Assembly (NCBI GenBank): GCA_013001295.1
Contig: JABDMW010000010.1
Coordinates: forward strand, 50,186-114,185
Reading direction: 5' to 3'
DNA: 64,000 nucleotides
DNA from: Hyphomonadaceae bacterium
Lineage (GTDB): Bacteria > Pseudomonadota > Alphaproteobacteria > Caulobacterales > Maricaulaceae
This document shows positions 23,001 to 30,177 of this stretch, piece after piece (the first letter of the stretch is position 1; each line of letters opens with the position of its first letter). Under the pieces are notes generated by a model. It had not been told where the DNA came from and ran no database searches. It saw only the letters and a list, made by a program, of their open reading frames with translations. The position numbers were made by a program, and so were the translations under genes.

Positions 23001-26000
23001 GAAATCGTAATAGTTGCCGTGGCTGCGTCGCCGTCCCCATCAAGAATAGTGTAATTAAAGCTCGTATCACCTTCAAATCCCGGCGTCGGCGTAAAGGTAA
23101 ATGTACCGTCGCCATTGTATACAACGGTCCCTGCTGTTCCGGTATCGTTAAAGGAGACATCGTTGACCAGATCGACCCCGTCTGCGCCTTCCATGATATT
23201 GTCTTTAATGTCGATATCGACTGGCAGGTCTTCAGCGGCCATTGCCGAGTCATTTGTTGCCAGAGGAATATCGTCGTCAATCGTGAGCGCAAATGTACCG
23301 TCGACGGTTGAACCATCTGAGTCTTCGACTTGGTATCCTAAACTAAAAAACAAGTTATCTTCAAAGGCCGGGTCCGAGGTGCCCAAATGTTCGATCGATG
23401 CAAGAAGCTCAACCTGATAAGTGCCAGCAACATCGTCCGTTAGGGTCAATGTAAATACATCTTGTGAGCCATCGTTGGCCGTTATGACTTGGTCACCGTT
23501 CAAATCGAGACTGACAGTGTAGGTATAGTCCACACCGTTTACCGTTTGTGCACCGTCCAGAAGTGTGATGGACCCGGAACCGTCAACACCATAATCGTGG
23601 GTCAGTATTCCGCTCAGATCTTCTGGATTGTCATCGCCTGGCGCACTATCTATATTGCCGCCCATAAGGTCATCTTCGTCCGCCAAGGCTGTCGTTGTTC
23701 CAGCCGTCGGGACATTGTTATCGCCTGCGAAAGTAAGCTCAATTGTCGCTGTATCTGTATCACCATCGGCGTCTGTTAAAGTGTAGGTGAATGTATCTAC
23801 AGAGCCGGCATCAACACTTGCATTTGGTGTGTAAGTATAAGACCCGTCAGCATTGAGCACCAATGTCCCGTGGGTTCCAACACCATTGCCAACCAAAGTG
23901 GTCGTGCTGTCTATTCCGACGGTGCCGTGATCCGCACCAATATCGTCATTGTCCAGAACATTGCCCATGCTGACATTGGCAGCGCCTTCCGTGGCGCCAT
24001 CTGTGTCGTTATTGGCAACAGGAACATCGTCATTGATCGTAAGATTGATGTCGACTGAAATCGGTGATCCATCACTGTCGGTGATGTTGACGGAAACAAC
24101 GCCGGCGTCGGAATCCGCACCTAAATCATGAGCATAAGCGGTATTTTGCGTAAATGTATATTCGCCGGTTGTCTCATCGATGACCAAAGTCCAGGACCCG
24201 TCGTCCGCTGCAATCGTCGTTTCGCCAGCAGCAGATGTTGTTGTTGCGGCACCCAGGCCACCATCATAGTTGGTGCCGAACGTGCCAGCACCGTCGAGAC
24301 CAAAGTCAATATTTAAGTCACCTGAATCTGAAACAGGAACAAAAGCATCCGCATTGGATCCATCCGTATTGTCATCACCACTGACGTCTGAGAGAGTTGA
24401 TGCATCAGCTGTGGCCGTCGGGACATTATTATCGCCTGCAAACATAAACTCGAGTGTCGCGGTATCCGTGTCGCCATCTGCGTCTGTTAAAGTGTACGTA
24501 AATGTATCAGTAGAGCCCGCGTCGACACTTGCATTTGGTGTGTAAGTATAAGATCCGTCAGCATTGAGCACCAAAGTCCCGTAAGTTCCGATACCATCGC
24601 CGACCAATGTGGTTGTGCTGTCAGTTCCGACCGTACCGTGATCCGCGCCAATATCGTCATTGTCCAGAACATTGCCCATGCTTACATTGGCAGCGCCTTC
24701 CGTGGCGCCATCTGTGTCGTTATTGGCAACAGGTACATCGTCGCCAATTGACAGGAACAAAGGCACTTCACTGGTTGAGCCGTCGCTGTCCGTAATAGTG
24801 ATTGTCAGTGTGGCATCGTCGCTGTTTGCACCCAATTCGTGAGCATATGGCCCTGTTTGGGTAAATGTATAATCGCCAGAGGCTTCATTAATTGTGATAT
24901 TCCATGAGCCATCATCAGCGGCGAGGGTTGTTACACCCGCATTTGATGTCGCCGTTGCGGGGCCTAGATTGCCGTCATAGGCGAGCGTGAAGCTGTCCGT
25001 AGCGGCGGGACCGTCGAGTCCAAAATCAAAATTCAGAGACCCGCTCGTGTCTTGAGGCACGAACGCGTCCGCATTGGAGCCGTCTGTGTTATCGTCTCCA
25101 GCGACGTCAGAAAGAGCCGCTTCATTACCCATCGCGACCGGCGCGTTATTGTCGCCGGTAAACGAAATGGTCAAGGTCGCTGTGGCCGTATCGCCATCGG
25201 CGTCTGTTACGGTGTAGTCAAAACTATCTGTCGAACCGGCGGGAACACTGGCATTTGGCGTATAGGAATAAGTGCCGTCCGCATTGAGCGTTAATGTACC
25301 ATATGTCCCAACAGCCGGGCTATCGAGAGAAGCAACACTGTCTGTCCCTACGGTCCCATGGTCGGCACCAATATCGTCATTAATGAGGACATCGCCGACA
25401 ACTGCAGGACCGCCTTCTGTCGCACCATCTGTGTCATTATTGGCAACAGGTACATCGTCATTTATCGCGAGATTGATATCGACCGAAATTGGTGAACCGT
25501 CGCTGTCTGTGATTGTAACTGTGACGATGCCAGAGTCGGAGTCCGCAGCCAAATCATGATCATAGGCAGTGTTTTGCGTAAATGTATATTCGCCAGTTGT
25601 CTCATCAATGACCAAAGTCCAGGACCCGTCATCGGCGGCAATTGTGGTAGACCCTGCAGCTGATACTGTGGTCGCTGTTCCCAGACCACCATCATAGTTC
25701 GTACCGAACGTGCCAGCACCGTCGAGGCCGAAGTCAAAATTTAAGTCACCTGTGTCTGAAACAGGAACAAAAGCGTCGGCATTCGAACCATCCGTATTGT
25801 CATCACCACCGAGATCAGAGAGAGTTGACGCGTCCGTTGTGGCCGTCGGAACGTTATTGTCACCCTCGAATGTAATGGTGAGCGTGGCGGTCGCAACGTC
25901 GCCGTCTGCATCGGTCAGAGTATAGTCGAAACTGTCCACGGAACCCGCTGGTACACTGGCATTTGGCGTATAGACGTACGTGCCGTCTGCATTCAGTGTT

Positions 26001-28267
26001 AAAGTGCCGAATGTCCCAACAGCCGGGCTGTCGAGCGAAACAACACTATCTGTGCCGACAATGCCGTCATCAGCGCCAATCGTATCATTATCGAGCACAT
26101 TACCGGTTGCGTCGGCACCGCCTTCGGTTGCCGTATTGCTGTCGTTTTCAGCACTGGGTGAATCATCTAAGACATCAATCGTCAGGGTGTCTGAAACCAC
26201 ATCGCCGTCCGAGTCTGTAACCTCGACATTAAAGTCTTCTACAACCGCACCATTTGCGTGGTCTGTCGTATTATCCGTCAACTCGTAAGAATAAGTATAG
26301 TCGCCATTGGTTTCGGTAACAGTCAAAACGCCATATGTGCCATTCACCGTTCCGCCACTGGTTACATCAATGCCATCGATGACCAATGTACCTACACTAT
26401 CATTGCCTGTATCAATAAAGATGCCACCCGTCGTTGTTTCGTCGGTGCTTACAGCATCGGATCCAGATACAAGGGCGCTTTCGTCCACGCTGCCTGAATC
26501 GGATTCCAATACAGGTGCGCTATCGGCTTCCAATGTAATTGTTGCCGTTGCGATAGATGTATCGCCGTCAGCGTCGGTGATTTCATACTCAAAAGTAACA
26601 GACCCTTCTTCACCGGGTTCTGGCGTATAGGTGAAAGTGCCATCGCCATTGTCGACTAAATCGCCGTTTCCACTCAGCGTTCCTGGTACAACCGCCACAC
26701 CGGAGTCGGTATCAACGCCATCTGCGCCTTCGACGTCATTGGCAAATACATCAACGGTAACCGGGTTGTTTTCGCCCATTTGACCTGCACTGTCATCATT
26801 GGCAGTTGGAACATCGTCAGCAATGTTCACAACAAGCGAGTCGGAAGCTGAATCCCCGTCAGAATCTGTAACCACGACATTAAAGTCTTCACTTACATTA
26901 CCAGCGGCATGGTCTGCTGTGCTGTCGGCCAACTCATAGGACCACGTGTATGCGCCATTTGTTTCTGTAACGGTTAAAACGCCGTAAGTCCCCGTGACAG
27001 TGCCGCCATTGGTGACGTCGACGTCATCGATTACAAGCGTTTCAAGCGAGTCATTTCCGGTATCGATCGTAAAGTCACCGCTTGTGGATTCCGCATCGCT
27101 TGATGCATTTGAGCCATCTGATAAAGCGGCTTCGTCAACTATTGATGCTTCAGGATTTACAACAATCGTCGGCTCGCTATCGGGTTCCAATGTAATTGTG
27201 ACTGTTGCAGTTGAGGTATCGCCGTCGCCGTCTGTGATGATATAGTCGAAAGTGACGTCACCTTCTTCTCCCGGGCCGGGGTCATAGGTAAATGTCCCAT
27301 CGCCATTGTCAGTTACTGTCCCCGTTCCGCTCAGGGAGCCGACAACAAGTTCAACGCCTGTATCCGCGTCCACGCCGTCAGCGCCGGGCGTGTCATCTTC
27401 GAAAACGTCGATTGTGACGGCTGTATCTTCTGGAACAGATCCGCCGTCATCATCAACAGCTGTCGGGCCGTCATCGATAATTTCAATAACCAATGTGTCA
27501 GCAACTGAGGCGCCCGTACCATCCGTTAAAACAACGTCAAAATCATCGGTAATCCCTTCCGATGTTCCTGACGACCCCGCATTGGGGTGATCAACAACCT
27601 CGGTTAAATCATATTCGTAATCATAGTTACCATCAGGTGTCACCGTAATGATCAGGATACCGTAATCGCCTTCGACAGTTCCACCATTCGTGACGTCTAC
27701 GCCGTTGATGACCAATGTTGCTGAGCCGGAAGTGCCAGTATCGACCAGGATCTCACCTGTCGTGATTATGCCATCTGGATCTGGATTTGACCCGACATCC
27801 AAGGCCGGCTCCGCGACTGTGCCGGTATCGGGGACGATTTCTAGGCTGGCTTCTTCGTCAGCGAACGGCGCTAACTCTTCTTCCTCCGGGATTGTGAAGA
27901 GTAAGGCGGTCGGCGGTAAGAGGTCTGTAATGTCTATATTTGGCCCGATATCGCCAAGTTCAAATGGTTGAGCGGATCCGCCGCCGCTCAGCGGAGCAGG
28001 GGCAGCTTCTGGTTCAATTTCTTCAACTTCGCCCTGTGCAATATCGGCGGGGATGGCAACGCCATCTATAATAATAAACCCGTCTTCCACAGTAGCATTT
28101 TCGTCAAGAACAACATTGACCGCGCCAGGATCAATTGTCGCGCCATCGGTTGCTTCAACTTGTGCAAACAAAACGACGTCGAGTGCAGTGTCGTTTTGTG
28201 TTGGCAAGAGGCCCAATTCGGCATTGATTAGATTTTCGGTAGTTTCGACTGAAAAAAACTTTTTCAT
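14078..28267 (-). CDS. Giant repeat adhesin, type I secretion substrate (VCBS/DUF5801-like repeats)
   Basis: About 4,729 residues, very rich in Asp, Thr and Gly; I noticed no cysteine. The ATG at 28267 (MKKFFSVETT) is preferred over a TTG 36 bases upstream. Layout: a unique N-terminus (1-150) with a di-alanine at 88-89 (EPEAAPAP) and a SGGGS stretch; VCBS/cadherin-like repeats (about 150-1900; NADGTYTYTPNASV, DADGDTATATLTI); T1SS-143/DUF5801-like repeats (about 1916-3850; FEDDGP, ADGAGTTT.ALSV, VTLSQFEEIDH); mixed repeats; and a non-repetitive, methionine-rich acidic tail (about 4466-4729) ending NSIAVI. There is no N-terminal signal peptide and no RTX nonapeptide block, so export would rest on the C-terminal signal. 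The LapBCE-like exporter at 42360-48322 is the obvious candidate. Confidence 0.93.
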   Translation of the reverse strand: MKKFFSVETTENLINAELGLLPTQNDTALDVVLFAQVEATDGATIDPGAVNVVLDENATVEDGFIIIDGVAIPADIAQGEVEEIEPEAAPAPLSGGGSAQPFELGDIGPNIDITDLLPPTALLFTIPEEEELAPFADEEASLEIVPDTGTVAEPALDVGSNPDPDGIITTGEILVDTGTSGSATLVINGVDVTNGGTVEGDYGILIITVTPDGNYDYEYDLTEVVDHPNAGSSGTSEGITDDFDVVLTDGTGASVADTLVIEIIDDGPTAVDDDGGSVPEDTAVTIDVFEDDTPGADGVDADTGVELVVGSLSGTGTVTDNGDGTFTYDPGPGEEGDVTFDYIITDGDGDTSTATVTITLEPDSEPTIVVNPEASIVDEAALSDGSNASSDAESTSGDFTIDTGNDSLETLVIDDVDVTNGGTVTGTYGVLTVTETNGAYTWSYELADSTADHAAGNVSEDFNVVVTDSDGDSASDSLVVNIADDVPTANDDSAGQMGENNPVTVDVFANDVEGADGVDTDSGVAVVPGTLSGNGDLVDNGDGTFTYTPEPGEEGSVTFEYEITDADGDTSIATATITLEADSAPVLESDSGSVDESALVSGSDAVSTDETTTGGIFIDTGNDSVGTLVIDGIDVTSGGTVNGTYGVLTVTETNGDYTYSYELTDNTTDHANGAVVEDFNVEVTDSDGDVVSDTLTIDVLDDSPSAENDSNTATEGGADATGNVLDNDTIGADDGIVGTDSVVSLDSPAVGTFGTLTLNADGTYVYTPNASVPAGSVDSFDYTLTDADGDVATATLTITFEGDNNVPTATTDASTLSDLGGDDNTDGSNADAFVPVSDTGDLNFDFGLDGAGTFGTNYDGGLGTATTVSAAGSTTIAADDGSWTLVIDETTGEYTFTQNTAYDHDLAADSDSGIVTVTITDSDGSPISVDINLAINDDVPVANNDTDGATEGGPAVVGDVLINDDIGADHGTVGTDSVASLDSPAVGTYGTLTLNADGTYSYTPNASVPAGSTDSFDYTVTDADGDTATATLTISFTGDNNAPVAMGNEAALSDVAGDDNTDGSNADAFVPQDTSGSLNFDFGLDGPAATDSFTLAYDGNLGPATATSNAGVTTLAADDGSWNITINEASGDYTFTQTGPYAHELGANSDDATLTITITDSDGSTSEVPLFLSIGDDVPVANNDTDGATEGAANVSMGNVLDNDDIGADHGTVGTDSTTTLVGDGIGTYGTLVLNADGSYTYTPNASVDAGSTDTFTYTLTDADGDTDTATLEFMFAGDNNVPTATADASTLSDVSGDDNTDGSNADAFVPVSDSGDLNIDFGLDGAGTFGTNYDGGLGAATTTSAAGETTIAADDGSWTLVIDETTGEYTFTQNTAYAHDLGADSDAGVVSVNITDSDGSPISVDINLTINDDVPVANNDTDGATEGAANVSMGNVLDNDDIGADHGTVGIDSTTTLVGNGVGTHGTLVLNADGSYTYTPNASVDAGSVDTFTYTLTDADGDTDTATIELTFAGDNNVPTAGTTTALADEDDLMGGNIDSAPGDDNPEDLSGILTHDYGVDGSGSITLLDGAQTVNGVDYTYTVSLDLNGDQVITANDGSQDVFTLTLTDDVAGTYQVELLASIEHLGTSDPAFEDNLFFSLGYQVEDSDGSTVDGTFALTIDDDIPLATNDSAMAAEDLPVDIDIKDNIMEGADGVDLVNDVSFNDTGTAGTVVYNGDGTFTFTPTPGFEGDTSFNYTILDGDGDAATATITISVAGDSEPTVTVTDLTVNEDGLANGTDSATNSETDASGVMTIDTGADSLTQVEIQDATGTWIDVTAATVGTPITVNGDDGILSVTSDGAGNYSYSYTLNTNLDHPDFDPNDGDGISDADDPLSGNDTDSFAVRVSDNDGDTSTSTPTDAGIIDITVLDDAPIAELNLVEGASIIVDESLGENAGEIEGNAEGLGQVTVVAASLFTDTSVFGADGAATTDSTVYSLNITSAVDTGLVDVSTGESIVLVDNAGIVEGRSDTTNELVFTVEVAANGDMTVTQLRALEHDDPLDSDEAGSPEILGAGFVELEVQVTDGDGDVDTASVDLGGIIAFEDDGPTIDASVADNDSVLLTTQDAETIGAAFDMDTSTADFGGAFAIDSSSYGSDGAGTTVWAYSLSVDNAVSGLSSDGDAINLYLIGGEVIGSTAAGAGSVTAGNTIFSIATNATTGEVTLTQFAEIDHDLPGVDSNYDTQLEVLAEGLVSLEGTATITDRDGDSASETLTLDLGGNIQFADDGPTVTATPTMAELIVDETDLTTDATADLSGAFAVNYGADGAGSTTFALDISADGVDSGLVDVATDEAVLLRINGSGEVEGYTATSDDVVFTVSVDGNGVVELDQIRAVEHDPNTGPDQATGLSADDLITLSATATDGDGDTATDTIDLAGALTFEDDAPSITATPTSANLIVDETDLMIDATADLSGAFTSSFGADGAGDITYGLSISVLDADSGLVDIETGEVVLLRINGSGEVEGYSASGGPVFTVSVDANGVVELDQIRAIEHSPDTGPDQFTGLTGSDLITLTARITDRDGDTDTATLDLTGALNFEDDAPDATLSGAALDTLVLDESPVGTETDGDSDPVGIATVSADFADNFGTTIDYGADGEGSVSYTLGLVGNDVASGLFTLGVNGAAGSEIVLNLVGGEIIGSASGTTYFTISVDNDPNSATFGEVTFSQSENVFHATTTDDDDTSALSIAANILTISQTVTDRDGDSDTATIDLGTGVFSIEDDGPNVEVSASGVETMLDETTAGEDFASGPIMVTSADAVINLDTEDYGSDGAGSLTYALTGAGATALVTADGDLPITLVQTDATTITGTFNGGADTAFSVVINTDGTVTVTQNVALEHNIDGDDTAGEHNDTLDLTGLITASATITDADGDSDTASAAIGDQIVFYDDGPSIQFTNNLIVDEDFITGGNMDIPVGPGDAAGGATDSTTATINFGADGPGTLDVVVGLTGPSGAGGLPPADLTSGGDDVLTIWDAGTNVLTGYTTDVNDPVFELTIDPNTGNYQFELFQQIDHVYTDADLMNNGPDTAYEDLFSIQFIATITDADGDTASDSFFVIIDDDSPNIDVIATGEGTIALITQDADTDPGTDTSTGDFSTVFSIDSSAYGADGPGTTTALNYVLSLAVADGTDSGLTSDGDVINLFNIGGVIYGSTTANAADAVTEAVFSIAVDGAGEVTLSQFEEIDHLPTDSASSNYDTQSIGLASGLVELTASAIITDNDGDAATDSETIDIGDNISFEDDGPSVTAVADTNEGVALDEGDTDAGAGATSTAATIDTNGIVIGDDPDVAGTGAITSGSSADALVDVTALFGADGPQGVDADAATTFALSVTNAVSGLTTTDGSAINLVDVNGDGSVIVGQVSGGTYDGQAAFAIEINGDSGIVNVEQYLSLNHPTAHDGTNTGSDYDETVSLDAGSLSVIVTVTDGDGDTDTSDAVNVGSQITFDDDGPAVSIPNALTVDEDFIADGNMDMPVGFGDTAGGASDSDTATIDFGSDGEGTNEIIVEIDLFGTAGIPGAPAIAELTSNGLALEYNWDNATNIFTASTDDGLTVTDVFTLEVNPVTGLYTFTLIEQLDHPLTDDLNPGNGLETSYEDLIGIFFNITVTDGDGDSVVERIIVNINDDSPTIDVVATDEATTTLLTQDADTESGTDTDVSVADFGGVFAIDSSSYGADGAGTTTDLAYALNLAVAEGATSGMTSGGVAVNLFTVAGVIYGSTTANAADAVTEAVFSIAVDGTGQVTLSQFEAIDHSAGGPNPDYDTQVETLANGLVELTASATITDSDGDAVTDSETIDLGGNISFADDGPIANDDADMAQEGGGAIMGTVMTNDDVGADEGTFGTDSFVSLTSSATGTYGTLALNADGTYTYTPFANTSVPEGSTDVFTYDLTDADGDTDPATLTITFEGDAFGPSATSASAMTSDVPGDDSITGSNTDAFTPQSTGGSLSFDFGVDGANTVSSFSTSYDGGLGTAMTTSAAGVTTIAADDGSWMVEINETTGAYTFTQNTAYDHAPGTSTDGAVVQVTITDSDGSMATVNLNLSIDDDVPTAYAPVATTTENDGTGTDTGDLNLDLGADLPGSATFINGTDGDPLTGSIDNGATQALTSGGNPITLSGYGTNVLTATADGQTVFTATLNVDTDDYTIEWFDTIDNGAAVNFTGLGFTQAGNPRFQMTDGPENDNGDSQDLLFSAYENGDQTQPATVNTDSSDVSVNNQGAGTDDGEGIRIDFVLNGSVQGSNFNNNEYEYDAHFNANGFTFTIADVGNTGSTDAVIRVFDADDDDPAPAGSGSPTDHSNNLSDDNASQDTITEIRVNGEVLDLIGGTPSTDGIVVSTDSNGDYVVNNLESGDIVEVSSADGFNRIEIENHGEAPNIDGGDGFSIRNFELRTEIEGGDVNFNLDVDATDADGDSITSMIDVTLTSGAPVMPKFTAPEMSNDMSALFIAANDMVDDFGFDAGSMARGSMNSGFNGMAVLLGGMAMATEANVFENIFEALQPSFEANDFGGIASDFAAGDFDNMIEMAFETVNGLDDMMTGQEAGFDASSLSSASPFTGEDLGTADLLGSAFEGMQTSMESISAPEMGGTDLAPATFEAGFGMPDLDMANQFFADTELDDLLAQMPGIAADASLAADNIEAINVDAGADITMGINLGTFQLGGSDGLIPNGIDQGQTLQGLDDFHILAVANSIAVI
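23940..26079. repeat. Three tandem ~237-residue super-repeats within the giant adhesin gene
   Basis: The phrase ATATCGTCATT and its surroundings recur at 23940, 24651 and 25371, with a diverged form at 26079, giving periods of 711, 720 and 708 bases (237, 240, 236 codons). Units 1 and 2 are nearly identical over about 100 bases after 23933 and 24644, which indicates recent duplication or gene conversion. All periods keep the reading frame. Confidence 0.85.
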
Positions 28268-28596
28268 GTGCGCCCCATATAGTCGGGCGAATGCAGCCCG
28301 CAAATTTAGTTAATAATGTATAAATATAAGGATTTTGGGCAAAACCGAAACAACGTCGTCCAGTGCGTATACATATCATTGTATGGGCTTTCTGCATTTT
28401 TAGCGTTAACGCAGGCCTTTTTCGTCCTGTTATGGGCCATATAAGCGTCAACATGGTTACGAAATTGTATCTGAGAAAATCGGCAAAGAATCAGGCCGTT
28501 TTCACTTTCTTAACCGTACAATTTGAGACGCTGTTAGGGCTAGTTTTTCACGGTATCTGAAGCCTCTTTACCTAGATTTCGCCTCAGAGGTGAATT
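28268..28596. promoter_or_regulatory. Divergent intergenic region between adhesin and LapG-like protease genes
   Basis: This 329-base gap must hold the promoters of both the leftward adhesin operon and the rightward protease gene. The left part is AT-rich (28304-28340). A perfect 10-bp palindrome GCGTTAACGC lies at 28403-28412 in the middle. I could not assign convincing -35/-10 pairs. The protease ATG at 28597 is preceded by GAGGTG. Confidence 0.45.
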
Positions 28597-29634
28597 ATGG
28601 TTTGGGGATCAAAAACGTCCGTAAATGCGGATGTTTCTGCATATCAACGTGGAAATAAAAAGGCTCGGGTTCTTGGCTCTGTTGGTCTGGGTGTCGTGCT
28701 GGCTTTTTGTATGCCGGGACAGATTACGGACGCTAAATATACGGCTGAGTTCAACAGCGCAGCGAGGCCTATTCCAGAGCAAATTTTGACAGCCGCACCG
28801 ACCGCTGTTGCGCACGTGGAGTTACGAAAGGCGATCGACCTACAAAGGCAGGAATTGCCCACTGTCAAGACGCCTGATCAAACGACCAAATCCGAGTTGG
28901 TTTCGCTAATAGTAACGCCTGACAATCAAAAACCGGTACAATTGGCTTCATTGGACTTGGACATACCGCAAATGACAAAGCCGCGCGATTTTATTCCGCA
29001 AGCCAAGCCAGCGCCAAAAGCAATTTCAAAACCGGGCCGAACGACGCCGACATTACAGAAAAAATTGTTTGGATCTGTCGAACTTCGGTTTGATGATGAA
29101 CGCAAAATCAAGGCGTGGTCGAGCGTATATGATCGATTTTTATCTGATGTTACGAACTTGAAATCCTGCCTTGCGGGTCCATGTGCGGATCCGGCATTGG
29201 CAAGTTGGGCGCAAGAACTTCGACCGCTTCAGAATTTGTCGAAAATACAGAAGATCACAGCCGTCAATAATCTTGCAAATCGCCGGGCCTATGCGGATGA
29301 CCGGCGCAATTACGGGAGAAGTGATTATTGGGCCAGCCCAGCCGAATTCCTGGCAAATGGTGGCGATTGTGAAGATTATGCGATTTTGAAATTTGCGAGC
29401 CTTTTGGCGCTCGGTGTCCAAGATCAAGATATGCGGCTGGTTGTCGGACGACTGGCAAATGGTACGCCGCATGCGTTTCTAGCGACCAATGTTGGTTCTC
29501 AAGAATATATTCTCGACAATCGGAAAACGCAGGTTTATTTGACTCAAAACCGCAAAGATTATGTTCCAAAATACTCGATGAACTTGTCAAACCGTTGGTC
29601 ACATGTGATGCCAATGCCCGCCAAGAAGGCTTAA
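28597..29634 (+). CDS. LapG-like transglutaminase-type cysteine protease (BTLCP family)
   Basis: A 345-residue protein with a hydrophobic N-terminal segment (residues about 25-42) and a C-terminal protease domain. The catalytic triad is Cys258 (NGGDCEDYA), His292 (TPHAFLAT) and Asp307 (EYILDNRK), the order and spacing of LapG. Asp257 and Glu259 next to the Cys match the calcium ligands of LapG. LapG is periplasmic and cuts the N-terminus of LapA-type adhesins at a di-alanine to release them from the cell. The gene diverges from the giant adhesin, which has a di-alanine at 88-89. The region of about 150 residues before the protease domain is longer than in LapG and of unknown use. No LapD-like inhibitor is in the window. 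Confidence 0.88.
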   Translation: MVWGSKTSVNADVSAYQRGNKKARVLGSVGLGVVLAFCMPGQITDAKYTAEFNSAARPIPEQILTAAPTAVAHVELRKAIDLQRQELPTVKTPDQTTKSELVSLIVTPDNQKPVQLASLDLDIPQMTKPRDFIPQAKPAPKAISKPGRTTPTLQKKLFGSVELRFDDERKIKAWSSVYDRFLSDVTNLKSCLAGPCADPALASWAQELRPLQNLSKIQKITAVNNLANRRAYADDRRNYGRSDYWASPAEFLANGGDCEDYAILKFASLLALGVQDQDMRLVVGRLANGTPHAFLATNVGSQEYILDNRKTQVYLTQNRKDYVPKYSMNLSNRWSHVMPMPAKKA

Positions 29635-29643
29635 TATTCAACC

Positions 29644-30177
29644 TCAAAGCCCAATGTTATTTGAAAATACCAAGTAGAGCGTTGTTCCAATTGCAATGGC
29701 AGGACCATAAGGGATTCGAATTCTTCGTATGCTTTGATATCGGTCGGCAAAGGTTGGGGTTTCTCCGTTTGTATGTGCGGATGACGCCATCTTATACATG
29801 GCAACGCCAGTACTGATGAGCAAGCCCGTAATCGCGATACAAAAAACGAGTCCCAGTAATCCAAGTGGAAAAACCCAAATTCCCAGGGCGGCGAACAGTT
29901 TAACATCACCACCACCCATCAGTTTCAACACAAATAGGAGAAATCCAAGTGCAAAGGCGATTGCCATAGAGAGCAAATGCCACGGAAAATACGCGAAATT
30001 TATGCCCACCCATAGGGATTTGATGACGAACAAACCAATGACTGCATACGAAAAAAAATGCGGGATGGTGAATGTTTTTACGTCATAGATCGCCGCAGCA
30101 ATCAAGACGATGATGAGGATTAGAGTGACGAGTGCGGGAGCGTTATAAAACCCACTATGAAAGAGCAGACTTGGCAA
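29644..30177 (-). CDS. cpaA: Tad prepilin peptidase CpaA/TadV
   Basis: A type IV prepilin peptidase of the short (A24) class, about 177 residues with several membrane segments. The two catalytic aspartates are in IYDVKTFTIPHF and in the GxGD motif LMGGGDVKLFAALG. It would cut the leader of the Flp pilin and the TadE-like pseudopilins. The start is uncertain: there is no ATG before the first membrane segment, and TTG codons at 30177 or 30225 are the candidates. The first overlaps tadD by 23 bases, the second by 71. I chose the smaller overlap. It is the last gene of the Tad operon and is convergent with the LapG-like gene (9 bases between stops). Confidence 0.85.
   Translation of the reverse strand: MPSLLFHSGFYNAPALVTLILIIVLIAAAIYDVKTFTIPHFFSYAVIGLFVIKSLWVGINFAYFPWHLLSMAIAFALGFLLFVLKLMGGGDVKLFAALGIWVFPLGLLGLVFCIAITGLLISTGVAMYKMASSAHTNGETPTFADRYQSIRRIRIPYGPAIAIGTTLYLVFSNNIGL

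Noticed and set aside
23933..26079. Direct repeats that could suggest a CRISPR array
   Set aside because: Periods are about 710 bases and keep the reading frame of the adhesin; there are no short repeats with unique spacers.
14078..28267. RTX nonapeptide repeats in the giant protein
   Set aside because: Phrases such as GGDGF appear once or twice but no run of GGxGxDxxx units is present; the repeats are of VCBS and T1SS-143 type.
14114..28313. Many open frames on the plus strand across the adhesin gene
   Set aside because: They are mirror frames of a highly repetitive Asp/Gly/Thr-rich gene with few stop codons on the other strand; none shows a family motif or a ribosome-binding site of note.
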